From assembly GCF_050003625.1 (NCBI RefSeq), contig NC_134401.1, positions 97,876,852 through 97,940,851 of the forward strand: a stretch of DNA of 64,000 nucleotides, written 5' to 3'. The position numbers were made by a program, and so were the translations under genes. Under the pieces are notes generated by a model, which saw nothing but the letters and a program-made list of their open reading frames with translations, was not told the origin of the DNA and did no database searches. The stretch is from Haematobia irritans (Eukaryota > Arthropoda > Insecta > Diptera > Muscidae). Below, piece after piece: positions 53,411 through 64,000 of the stretch (positions are counted from its first letter, which is position 1; every line of letters begins with the position of its first letter).

Positions 53411-54499
53411 CACCTTTCAATCCAATTTTTAATTTTCAACATTGTACTTGAAAGGCGATTTTGGCCACTATTAAAACTAGACTAATCAATGTGAGTCGAT
53501 TTTCAAAACCATTAAAGATTTATAAAAAATCAACTTCAACTTTTTTCAGCATATATTTTGCTCCCATTATTCACAAACATTCGTATTTTTTCAAGAAACT
53601 GTTTTCAATAAGGAAAAAAATTGGTTTTAAAATTTTCTTACATATAAAATAATGCATATAAATCAAAACTAAATTAAATTGTAATTAATTTTGTAATGTT
53701 CGTCGGGTTTTTGATACATATCTATAGTAAATATTGATCATTCCGATATATTCTTTCTGTTTGTTGGCCTGTTTGAAATACTGTTTTGTTTTAGTATGTT
53801 TCAAAACAAGTTTAATTAGATCGAAAAATGTGCGCGTTCCTTTAAAGATTTTTATATTGTTTCCAACCCAAAGATACGATATTACAACAAAAAAAGACAT
53901 TTTATAGGTAACTATTTGGCTAGGCACATTAAAACTAGATTATTTTCTAAAATACGTTTAATATGAAATGTGTGAAAGTGACACATTTTTGCTTTACAGG
54001 TAATTGGTTTTACACATGTTAGCAAAACTAGTCCTATTTTAATCCTTTAAGCGGTACCTCTAGCTATCGAGTTGTATGTTTTGTTAAATTTTAAAAGCTT
54101 TTATTGACTTCGAAAATTGTAGAAATGAGTGTGTCCAAATAGGACAAAGATCTCAACTAGTTCCTAAATAGTTTACTGATAGTGCATAAGGGAATCAATT
54201 AGTATCTTCCAATGACAAGCCCATATTAAATTCGTCAATTTGCTTGTTTTGCAAGTAATCGAGAGTGGAATTACTCGCATTTCTACATGTTCGGAATTAG
54301 TCTCATTTCTTAAAGGGCTTGTAATCCATCTACACATGTATCATAACTATATTGCCTATGTGTATATATGTATATATTTAAAAAATCTTTTTTCCTAAAA
54401 ATAATTTAAAACCAAAATTATATATAATTTAAAACCAAAATTATATATAATATTTAAAATATAACATTGAAAAAAAATCTTTATGCCAAATATATGAGC
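53411..54499. other. AT-rich DNA with degenerate repeats
   Basis: 53836-53950 resembles the left half of MITE E; 54205-54235 is a repeat I core. 'aatttaaaaccaaaattata' is present twice in tandem at 54403-54450. No gene recognised. Confidence 0.45.
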
Positions 54500-57031
54500 C
54501 TATGTCGAAAAAATTTTTCTTTCATTTGGGTGAAATTTCCAAGGAAGGTTAGGGGTTATGTCTAGACAAAGACCCACTACTTTATTTTCCGATATTTGGT
54601 CGCGGAGGTGGACCACACCTTTATACGACTTTTGTTTAAGGTATAGTAAAAAACGAAAATTCTCTGATTTACTTGATATTTACAGAGAAAACGCTGTGAG
54701 GTTATGAATTTATTATGGGGTACCTGATTTTTTTTAATATTTGGGCGGGAAAATTGGAATAAAATTATCCGATTTGGTTGAAATTTTCAGGGAAGGTTCA
54801 AAGGGGCGCCTTGGCAGAGAACAACAACTTTATTTTTTGATATTTGGTCGAGGACGGGGCCTCCCCTTTGTCCGACTTTTTTTTAAAGTACAGTGAAAAA
54901 ACCAAAATTTGTCGACTTTCACTAAGAACTTGGGGGAGATTATGAAATTTATGTGAAGCATATGATTTTTTATACCCTCCACCATAGGATGGGGGTATAT
55001 TAACTTTGTCATTCCGTTTGTAACACATCGAAATATTGCTCTAAGACCCCATAAAGTATATATATTTTGGGTCGTGGTGAAATTCTGAGTCGAACTGAGC
55101 ATGCCCGTCGGTCCGTCTGTTGAAAGCACGCTAACTTCCGAACGAAACATCGACTTGACATCCGATCCAGCTGAAATTTGGTACATGGTGTCAGCATATG
55201 ATCTTTGACAACCATGCAAAAATTGGTCCACATCGGTCCATAATTATATATAGCTCCCATATAAACAAATCCCCCGATTTGGCTTGCGGAGCCTCTAAGA
55301 GAAGCAAATTTCATCCGATCCGGCTGAAATTTGGTACATGGTGTTAGTGTAAGATCTCTAATGACCATGCAAAAAATGGTCAACATCGGTCCATAATTAT
55401 ATATAGCCCCCATATAAACCGATCACCAGATTTGACCTCCGGAGCCTCTTGGAAGACCAAAATTCATCCGATTCGGTTGAAATTTGGTACGTGATGTTAG
55501 TGTATGGTATCCAACAACCATGCAGGAATTGGTTCATACCAGTCCATAATTATATATAGCGCCCATATAAACCGATCCCCAGATTTGACCCCCGGTGCCT
55601 TTTGGAGAAGCAAAATTCATCCGATCTGGTTTAAATTTGGTACGTGATGGTAGTACATGATATTTAACAGCCATGCCAAAAGTGGTCCATATCAGTCCAT
55701 AATCATATATAGCCCCCATATAAACCGATTCGGAGATTTGGTTTTGGATCCTCTTGGAGGAGCAAATTTCTTCCGAGTCAGTTGAAATTTGGTACATTGT
55801 GCTAGTATGTGACCGTTAACAACCTTGCCTAACTAGGTCCATATCGGTCCATAGTTATATATAGCCCTCAGATAAATTGATCCCCAATCACACAAAAATT
55901 GGGCCATATCAAGTTCATAATTGTATATAGCCCCCATATAAGCGACCCCCATATTTCAATTCTGGCTCTCTACCACGTATGGACTAACTCACAATTTAGA
56001 AAACGATGTTAAGAAGTTTTAAGATACCACAACCCAAGTAATTCGATTGTTGATGACAGTCTTTAGTACAAGTTTCTATGCAATCCATGGTGGAGGGTAC
56101 ATAAGGTTCGGCCTGGCCGAACTTACGGCCGTAAAAGGGCACAGGGAGACCTCCTTTCTCCTCAAGTACATACCATGAAACAATTAAACTTTTCCAATTT
56201 ACTTGAAATGTACAGAGAATGTGGGGTAGGTTATATTATTATAATTGATATCTGATTTTGTAATATTCGGAAGGGAAGAGGGTCCTCCCCTTGCCCTGCT
56301 TCTAATTTGCTTGAGATTTCCTGGGACGTCTACACAATATACGCTACATCATTTTTCGCCTCCTCTAAAACTAAAAAAAAACTAGAATCATCAAGTTTAC
56401 TTGAAATTTACAAAGGTAGGGGTTGGTTATGAAATCAATATGATGTACTTGAGTTTTGGGAATTTGGACGGGAACCTTATCATTTCCCCACACGTTGAAA
56501 CTTGGAATTTTCAGAGAAAGTGACGTCTCTTTACAAAAAATAGAGCAAAATCTAACCATCTCCAATTTACTTGAAATTGGGATAAGATGATTCATTTTAT
56601 ACAGGGTACATGATTTTTCGATGTCTGGTTGGGGAAGGGGAATAGTGAAGTTGGGTAGTTTGTGAAATAAATATAGGGTAACTGAATTTACGAAATCTGG
56701 TCGGGTAGGAGCGAAGGATGGGGATTCCCTTTCGCCCGATTTTTTGAAAATAGAAGGTAGAGGATTGTCGATAAATTGGAACTCGGTACATAATTTTATG
56801 ATTTTTCCACAGTACGGGGAAAATCAATGTACCCCAATGTACGGGGCACGTGTGTGGAAACCATGGAGTGATTAATCAGTACTTCAGTTTTTGTGTCAGA
56901 CTTCCCCTGACCCCACTCTTTAAAAGAGCTCAAATCTTTTCGAATTTGTTTTCAGATCGTAGGATATGGTTGACCAAGTTAACGAAAATATGCTTCGGGA
57001 GGCGCAGCGAAGCGGGCCGGGTTACGCTAGT
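54500..57031 (-). mobile_element. Element J, copy 2, inverted
   Basis: Reverse complement of 47755-52800 without the SINE and the E insertions, interrupted by its own family A copy (54971-56134). It starts at 57031 with 'ctagcgtaacccggcccgct'. The far end at 54500 lacks the 'acctttccaacgaa' units. Confidence 0.65.
54971..56134 (-). mobile_element. Family A without 29-bp array
   Basis: Box end at 54971, about six 105-bp units, hairpin GGCCTGGCCG near 56115. The minisatellite and most of the adjacent tail are deleted. Confidence 0.72.
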
Positions 57032-57245
57032 TGTCCCACAAACATTTCTTTTAAAGCCCATCCCAGAATCCCCCATCGAGTTTTTTCAACTTCCGATGCA
57101 GTCCTTTTGGACAAGTCCACAAACATTTCTTCTAAAGCGCATCGTGGGATCCCCCAATAACTTTTTTTCCACTTCCGATGCAGTCCTTTTGGACAAGTGC
57201 ACAAACATTTCTCCTACTTCCGATGCAGGCCTTGTGGACAAGTAT
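57032..57245 (+). repeat. About 82-bp tandem repeat, three units
   Basis: Units start at 57038, 57119 and 57201 ('acaaacatttcttctaaagc', 'acttccgatgcagtcctttt', 'ggacaagt'). The third unit has an internal deletion. Confidence 0.88.
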
Positions 57246-57735
57246 TAGAAAGAACGCAATCAGGCTATTTTAGGTGCAAATTTTGTACAATTAAATTTTA
57301 CAAAAAAAAAATAGAAAACTAATAAAAAAAACTAAAAGAAAATAGAAATTAATAAAAAAAGGAAAAATAATAAAAAAATAAATTTCATCCCCGCTGGGAT
57401 TTGAACCTGTGCCGTTTGACTTTTTCGCTTCCATGGAAGTTCTTTTGAGAAGGTTTTGCAAATTACGAGAATTTTTAATTTTTTTTTTTTGTTGATTTTT
57501 AATATAAAAAATATATCTATACGAAAATATATGCCGAAAATAAAAAATAAAAACAATGCATGACATAAAAAAATATTTGATAAAAAAAATTGCCGCTGGT
57601 GAGATTTTAACCTGCGTTTCTTATTTTTTCGTTCATACTAATAAAGAACATCTCGAGAAGCAATCAGAATGTTATTCCTTGGTGTCGTATTACGATCATA
57701 TCACAAACATTTGAATTGACCTTTCGACGATTTAT
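57246..57735 (-). repeat. Two degenerate tRNA-like/SINE-like segments
   Basis: On the minus strand, 'caggttcaaatcccagcggg' (57391-57410) has a good B box; a weaker relative ('caggttaaaatctcaccagc') lies near 57596-57615. The rest is A-rich. Confidence 0.45.
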
Positions 57736-57737
57736 GT

Positions 57738-57826
57738 TCAATGGCGTTTGTGGCTGAGTGTGCTAAGGCGTTCTGTTATGGTGCCAGCAAAACCAGGTTC
57801 AACCCTTGGTCGGAGCGAAAAGGTTT
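57738..57826 (+). repeat. tRNA-like segment, SINE head or pseudo-tRNA
   Basis: 'tggctgagtgtgctaaggcg' resembles a Leu/Ser-type A box and 'ggttcaacccttgg' a B box 40 bp later. The acceptor stem does not pair well, so it is not called a functional tRNA. Confidence 0.5.
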
Positions 57827-57944
57827 TTCAAATTGTAAAAATTAGATAATAGGAAAATAATTGTGTAATAAAACATATGGATAAAAAAAAGTGAAATTGG
57901 TTGAAAAAAAAATTTTTTCGCTTTTTAAATTCCTTCATTCAAAT

Positions 57945-58116
57945 TAACTTCCAGGGCACAACTTCTAAAGCAATGCAAAGGATCCAAAAAGGGAGTACTT
58001 CCGTCCTATGACAAGCCCATGTTAAATTCATTGGAGATGATCCAAGTTTGCACTACTTCCGGATCACAGATTGGGGATCCAAACTACTTTTTTGGAAGTT
58101 CTTTTTTTGCTGGGGT
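57945..58116 (+). repeat. Repeat I
   Basis: 'cttccagggcacaacttcta', the core 'ctatgacaagcccatgttaa' and the end 'tttttttgctggg', in the same order as positions 1-540 but shorter. Confidence 0.6.
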
Positions 58117-58460
58117 ACGCATTATTATTAGATTAAAGGAAACTTTCTCCAAACTTGATCAAGCCATGATCTGGAATAAAGTTAAATTGGCTTTGGTGAA
58201 ATAGAGGATTTCAATTGTTGAGTGTGGATTCGTATTTTAAGGACATTAAATAAATAGACTGCATAAATGATTTCTCTAACAAAAAATAAAAATATAATTT
58301 TCTGACATTTCGATTGGATTTTTTCGTACAATGCCAAAAAGTAATTCTATTTTGTGTCGTGTTTTTCACGGTTTAGTCGTATTTTTTGAACCATCTATGT
58401 AATGTATATTTTTTGATTCTAATCAATGTACGAGTATATCCCAATATGAGTAAGTATTCA
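58117..58460. other. Nothing recognised
   Basis: AT-rich, apparently low-copy, between repeat I and MITE D. Confidence 0.35.
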
Positions 58461-59116
58461 CACTGAAAAAAAAGCATACTCGGTTCCAAAGATTTTGTCT
58501 TTACTTTAAAAAATTTTGTATTGATTCCGAGCCAAAGAAGCAGAGAATACAAGTAAGGATACTTTTAAGACACAATTCTCTTTTAAATTTAGGTTTTGTG
58601 TACTTGCTTCTAGGAAGCAAATTTTAATTTTTCGCTTTCTCAGCTTTTTTTCTTCATATGCTATCAAAGTCCTTTAAAAGCGAGTTAACGGCAACTTTAT
58701 TTTCCAAATTAGGACTCGACTTCCAGTAGAAATTATGCTATGTTTGAAGTAAAAAACTTCTTTAAAATAAAGTTTTGAAAAACATGTCCTATATTTGAAT
58801 GATTTTTTGCTTTGTAGTCAAGATGCAGAAAGACAACAAATTTAAAGACAATTTCATTCAATTTAAAGAATTTTTCTGAAATATTAAAGTCAAGTTGACC
58901 TTATCCTATAAATTGTTTCTTTCATGTTAAGATACCCATTTTTAAGTCAAATCACTTAATTATAAGGACAATACGACTTCATTGAAAAGTTTATCGACTT
59001 TTGGACAAGGAAAATAACTTTATTTTAGAAAAATCCGTCTTCTATGCTAAGCAAAATTTGTATTCGTATTTTAAAGACATGAAATCTTTGACCTCACGAC
59101 AATATTTTTTTCAGTG
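58461..59116 (+). mobile_element. MITE D, full-length
   Basis: 656 bp, CACTGAAAAAAAAGC to TTTTTTTCAGTG, flanked by CA on both sides (58459-58460, 59117-59118). Confidence 0.82.
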
Positions 59117-59144
59117 CAAATATACTTTCTCGTGACTAGTCTTT

Positions 59145-59797
59145 TTATACCCTCCACCATAGGATGGGGGGTATATTAACTTTGTCATTCCGTTTGTAAC
59201 ACATCGAAATATTGCTCGAGGACCCCATAAAGTATATATATTCTGGGTCGTGGTGAAATTCTGAGTCGATCTAAGCATGTCCGTCCGTCCGTCTGTTGAA
59301 ATCACGCTAACTTTCGAATGAAGCAAGCTATCTACTTGAAACTTGGCACAAGTAGCTGTTATTGATGTAGGTCGGATGGTATTGCAAATAGGCCATATCG
59401 GACCACTTTTAAGTGTAGCCCCCATATAAACCGACGCTCAGATTTAGCTTGCGGAGCCTCTTGGAGGTGCAAAATTCATCCGATCCAGTTGAAATTTGGT
59501 ATATGGTGTTAGTATATGGTCTCTAACAACCATGCAAAAATTGGTCCACATCGGTCCATAATTATATATAGCCCCCATACAAACCGATCCGCAGATTTGG
59601 CTTGCGGAGCATCTAAGAGAAGCAAATTTCATCCGATCCGGCTGAAATTTGGTACATGGTGTAAGTATGTGGTCTCTCAAAACCAAGCAAAAATTGGTCC
59701 ACATCGGTCCATAATTATATATAGCCCCCATATGCACCGATCCCCCCGATTTGGCTTCGGAGCCTCTAAGAGAAGCAAATTTCATCCGATCCGGCTT
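59145..59797 (-). mobile_element. Family A, truncated
   Basis: Box end and about three 105-bp units. It stops at 'gatccggctt', where MITE E sequence follows. Confidence 0.68.
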
Positions 59798-60050
59798 ATC
59801 ATGTGTTTCATTACCTTAAGGCAAATAGGCCTTAGTTCTAAGACATATTTTAGAAAGACATTTCCAAAACTTGTGTCCAAAATTTAATAAAAAAAAAGTT
59901 TTTGAAACAATGATTGTAAACTTTCTTTTAACTAAAATTTCATTATTTTAAAGAAATTTGTCCTTTATATCGTCTAAATTGTGAATCCTAAAATTTAGTT
60001 TAAATAATCTTTAATACCACGTAAATATTTTTTCATTGCTATTAAACTGC
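59798..60050 (+). mobile_element. MITE E right part
   Basis: 'catgtgtttcattaccttaa' to 'cacgtaaatattttttcatt', a diverged E end. The intron then continues to the acceptor at 60251-60252. Confidence 0.6.
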
Positions 60051-60252
60051 TTTTCAATGTATCCCTCGCTCAAATTTAGTTAAAGCCGCTTCTTTTTTTT
60101 CGTTTATTTCTTAATTGGCCTTTTTTGATCAATGAGCCACTTACAAATTACCATACTAGAACTCACCGTACTTATTATTGTCAAGGCATAATCTCATTCA
60201 TATCTACTTCCTACTGACATCCTTATCCTTTTTGTTTCTATTTTCATTACAG

Positions 60253-60286
60253 AACTGAGGAGTATTTTATTAGCCTGCGACCCTAG
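60253..60286 (+). CDS. Dh44-R: Alternative candidate terminal exon of the receptor
   Basis: A CTGAC branch-like site and a strong pyrimidine tract ending ATTACAG precede position 60253. Entered in the phase left by the 36280-36330 exon, it reads TEEYFISLRP and stops at TAG 60284-60286. The surrounding 250 bp are clearly richer in GC than the neighbourhood, and AATAAA lies at 60483 and 60543, so the block looks like a last exon with 3' UTR. In another phase the same segment is open for about 54 codons (to a TAG near 60414), so it could belong to a differently spliced or different transcript. Confidence 0.45.
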
Positions 60287-60550
60287 CAACGTGGTCGCTG
60301 CTCTTTGCAGCTATCGACCAATACACGCACCGACTGGGTTTAATTTTCCGCTGGACAAATTCATATCGACGACTCCAAGTGACATGACGCTATTCAAAAC
60401 GACTATACTTAATTAGGATGATTCCATCACCTCTTGGGGTGGGGGGACGGAGTGCCAATGTCACCATTACCACATTTCTACTAATAAACTCGTCTCCACA
60501 ATTCCTCACCTGTGGGATATCGAAGGGCAGTGAAGAGGAATAAATAAACG
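60287..60550 (+). other. Possible 3' UTR with poly(A) signals
   Basis: GC-rich, non-repetitive sequence after the 60286 stop, with AATAAA at 60483-60488 and 60543-60548. Read as the 3' UTR of the alternative receptor terminal exon; this is an inference from composition and signals. Confidence 0.4.
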
Positions 60551-61189
60551 GTGAAAGTTCATAGATGAAGCCAAAGTGATACAACCATCAATTAAAGGGC
60601 AACGTATGCGGCAAATGAACCATTTTTCTCTTTGGAAATTGAGATAATTTTTCCAACTGGCAATTGCTATTTGCTATTAGCTTGGCCCATGGAAAAATAA
60701 GCAATAAACCCTAACATAGCGAACATCGTCATCATCATCATTAGCAATATTAGCAGCAACATCAGTATTAAAACCTCTCTATCTCTCAACAAATGAATGA
60801 AATTTGAATCCTGGCCACAACGCAAGCCTAATGTAATTTAAAATGCTTGCTTGTAATACATTTCGTATAAATCCTTTAAAGATTTTTGTTTTGGAAAACT
60901 TTTCGTTTGTTAATGCAATTAATGTACTTTTGTTTTTCCATTGTTTATAATAAAATTTCACATATTCGCCAAACTTTGTAAAATTAGTCTAGAGTATTAA
61001 CCAGATTTTTGTGTAAATAAATTTATTGTAAATTTTCTTTAAAAACTTTTTCTATTTTTTGTTGTTCACTCAATTTATTGGCTTCTTTGAATCATTTGAG
61101 GATAATGCCAGACACATTTAAACTTTGGGTAAAAGTTAAAGGTGGAACAATATATGAGATATAGAAATATATAGAATATTTTCTCAAAA
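60551..61189. other. Low-copy DNA after the candidate last exon
   Basis: Contains 'atcgtcatcatcatcattag' simple sequence near 60726. No ORF with a recognisable domain. Confidence 0.4.
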
Positions 61190-63603
61190 TTTATATTTCA
61201 ATAGAAAATGTTGTTACAATTTTATTTTTATAGAAAATTTTGTGAAAATTTTATTTCTATAGTAAATTTTGTCAAAATTTTATTTCTATAGTAAATTTTG
61301 TCAAAATTTTATTTCTCTAGACACTTTTGTCCAAATTTTATTTCTATATAAAATTTTGTCCAAATTTTATTTCTATAGAAAATTTTGTCTAAATTTTATT
61401 TCTAAGAAAATTTTGTCAAAATTTTATTTCTATATAAAATGTTGTCGAAATTTTGTTTCTGTAGAAAGTTTTGTCAAACTTTTATAGAAAATTTTGCCGA
61501 AATTTTATTTCTCTAAAAATTTTTGTCAAAATTTTATTCGTTTTGTTTGTTGTTGTTGGCTTCTCTTCAATCGTTATTGTTGTTTTTGATCTCAGCTTAA
61601 AGCCATGCATTGACTAAACTACAAGTGTAGCTTAACCAACAGAGGAAAGTTTTGTCAAAATTTAATTTCTATAGAAAATTTTATCAAAATTTTATTTCTA
61701 TAGAAAATTTTATCACAATTTTATTTCTGTAGACAATTTTGTCAAAATTTTATTTCTATAGAAAATTTCGTCAAAATGTTATTTCTATAGACACTTTTGT
61801 CAAAATTTTATTTCTAAAGAAAACTTTATCAAAATTTTATTTCTATAGAAAATTTTGTCAAAATTTTATTGCTGTAGAAAATTTTGTCGAAATTTTATTT
61901 CTATAGAAAATTTTATCAACATTTGATTTCTATAGAAAATTTTGACAAAATTTTCAATAGAAATAAAACTTTCACAAAATTTTCTACAGAAACAAAATTT
62001 TGACAGAATTTTAATAAAAGTGTCTATAGAAATACAATTTTGACAAAATTTACTATAGAATTGAAATTTTGACAAAAGTGTCTATAAAAATAAAATTTTG
62101 ACAAAATTTTCTATAGAAATAAAATTTTGACAAAATTTTCTATAGATACTTTTGTCAAAATTTTATTTCTATAGAAAATTTTATCAAAATTTTATTTCTA
62201 TAGAATTTTGTCGAAATTTTATTTCTATAGAAAATTTTATCAACATTTGATTTCTATAGAAAATTTTGACAAAATTTTCTATAGAAATAAAACTTTCACA
62301 AAATTTTCTACAGAAACAAAATTTTGACAGAATTTTAACAAAAGTGTCTATAGAAATACAATTTTGACAAAATTTTCTATAGATACTTTTGTCAAAATTT
62401 TAATTCTATAGTAAATTTTGTCAAAAGTATCAATAGAAAATTTTATTTCTATAGAAAATTTTGTCAAAATTTTATTTCTAAAGAAAATTTTATCAAAATT
62501 TTATTTCTATAGAAAATTTTGTCAAAATTTTATTTCTGTAGACAATTTTGTCATAATTTTATTGCTATAGAAAATTTTATCAACATTTTATTTCCATAGA
62601 AAATTTTATCAAAATTTTATTTCTATAGAAACTTTTTTCTAAATTTTATTTCTATATAAAATGTTGTCGAAATTTCGTTTCTGTAGAAAGTTTTGTCAAA
62701 ATTTTGTTTTATAGACACTTTTGTCAAAATTTTATTTCTAAAGAAAATTTTATAAAAATTTTATTTCTATAGAACATCTTGTCAAAATTTTATTGCTGTA
62801 GAAAATTTTGTCAAAATTTTATTTCTGTAGAAAATGTTATCAACATTTTATTTCTATACAAAATTTTATCAAAATTTTATTGCTGTAGAAAATTTTGTCA
62901 AAATTTTATTATTATAGAAAATTTTGTCAAAATTTTATTTCTATAGACACTTTTGTCAAAATTTTATTTCTATAGAAAATTTTATCAAAATTTTATTTCT
63001 ATAGAAAATTTTGTAAAAGTTTTATTGCTGTAGAAAGTTTTGTCAAAATTTTATTTTTATAGAAAGTTTTGTCAAAATTTTATTTCTATAGAAAATTTTA
63101 TCAAAATTTTATTTCTATAGAAAATTTTATCAAGATTTTATTTCTATAGAAAATTTTGTCAAAATTTTATTGCTGTAGAATGTTTTGTCAAAATTTTATT
63201 TTTATAGACAGTTTTGTCAAAATTTAATTTCTAAAGAAAACTTTATCAAAATTTTATTTCTATAGAAAATTTTGTCAAAATTTTATTGCGGTAGAAAATT
63301 TTATTTCTATAGAAAATTTTATCAACATTTTATTTCTATAGAAAATTTTGTCAAAATTTTATTTCTAAAAAAAATGTTGTCAAAATTTTATTTTTATAGA
63401 CACTTTTGTCAAAATTTTAATTCTATAGTAAATTTTGTCAATATTGTATGTTTATAGACACTTTTGTTAAAATTCTGTCAAAATTTTATTTCTAAAGAAA
63501 ATTTTATCAAATTTTATTTCTATAGAAAATGTTGTGAAAATTTTATTGCTGTAAAAAATTTTGTCAAAATTTTATTTCTATAGAAAATTTTATCAACGTT
63601 TTA
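61190..63603. repeat. Large 29-bp minisatellite with orientation switches
   Basis: About 70-80 units, mostly forward. Reverse-oriented blocks lie at about 61938-62148 and 62262-62385. It is interrupted at 61548-61648 by a segment also present at 3852-3908. It runs directly into family A at 63604. Confidence 0.9.
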
Positions 63604-64000
63604 TTATACCCTCCACCATAGGATGCGGGGTATATTAACTTTGTCATTCCGTTTGTAACACATCGAAATATTGCTCTAAGACCCCATAAAATATATATAT
63701 TCTGGGTCGTGGTGAAATTCTGAGTCGATCTGAGCATGTCCGTCCGTCCGTCCGTCTGTTGAAATCACGCTAACTTCCGAACGAAACAAGCTATCGACTT
63801 GAAACTTGGCACAAGTAGTTGTTATTGATGTAGGTCGGATGGTATTGCAAATGGGCCATATCGGTCCACTTTTACGTATAGCCCCCATATAAACGGACCC
63901 CCAAATTTGGCTTGCAGACCCTCTAAGAGCAGCAAGTTTCATCCGAGTCGGCTGAAATTTGGTACGTGGTGTTAGTATATGGTCTCTAACAACCATGCAA
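63604..64000 (-). mobile_element. Family A, runs off the window
   Basis: Box end 'ccctccaccataggatg', GTCCGTCCGTCCGTCTGTTG near 63739, first about 105-bp unit. The hairpin end lies beyond 64000. Confidence 0.72.

Noticed and set aside
56850..57248. 132-codon ORF
   Set aside because: Spans the J end and the 82-bp tandem repeat; its repeated peptide follows the tandem units.
57291..57566. Hydrophobic Phe/Ile-rich ORFs on the minus strand
   Set aside because: They arise from A-rich simple sequence around a tRNA-like remnant.
57738..57826. Functional tRNA gene
   Set aside because: A and B boxes can be seen but the acceptor and anticodon stems do not pair convincingly.

Overview
The window looks like calyptrate fly (muscoid) nuclear DNA, most likely horn fly (Haematobia irritans) or a close relative. 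The evidence is the very low GC content, several decayed Himar1-like (irritans-subfamily) mariner copies, and dense interspersed repeats of the kind known from muscoid flies. The species call is an inference from the mariner family and repeat style, not from a search.

One host gene spans most of the window on the + strand. Exons at 5237-5317, 5482-5561, 28322-28432, 30962-31147, 31240-31364, 36280-36330 and 46671-46713 join in perfect phase. They encode the second half (TM4 to C-terminus) of a class B (secretin-family) GPCR, best matched to the insect CRF-like diuretic hormone 44 receptor. The exons for the signal peptide, the cysteine-rich hormone-binding domain and TM1-TM3 must lie upstream of position 1. 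A second phase-compatible terminal exon, GC-rich and followed by AATAAA signals, sits at 60253. Almost everything else in the window is intron or 3' flank filled with nested repeats.

Repeats, by letter used below. A, B and C are three families that share one layout: a short GC hairpin near one end, a 'TACCC..CACCA' box, internal tandem units of about 105-150 bp, a GGAC/AGAC run, and the inverse box at the other end. This resembles DINE-1/Helentron-associated elements. Family A often also carries an array of a 29-bp AT-rich minisatellite. D, E, F and G are MITE-like elements with CAC...GTG ends and 2-bp target duplications. I is an unclassified repeat. J is a longer element with tandem units of about 180 bp, present twice in opposite orientation (47.8-53.2 kb and 54.5-57.0 kb). 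M marks mariner copies. One LINE (9.8-12.1 kb, reverse transcriptase plus RNase H) and one complete tRNA-derived SINE (50574-50888) share the same 3' tail.

Layout: 0-5.2 kb repeats I, D and A and a (TA)n tract; 5.2-5.6 kb two exons; 5.6-28.3 kb a large intron with A, D, mariner, LINE, E, B, C, 29-bp arrays and a fold-back; 28.3-36.3 kb four exons, a 1.4-kb (AAAATT)n array and A/F/G nests; 36.3-46.7 kb A/B/F repeats and a mariner carrying foreign DNA; 46.7-60.5 kb 3' region with the J pair, SINE, and E and D elements; 61.2-64 kb a large 29-bp array followed by another A copy. No intact transposable-element protein was seen.
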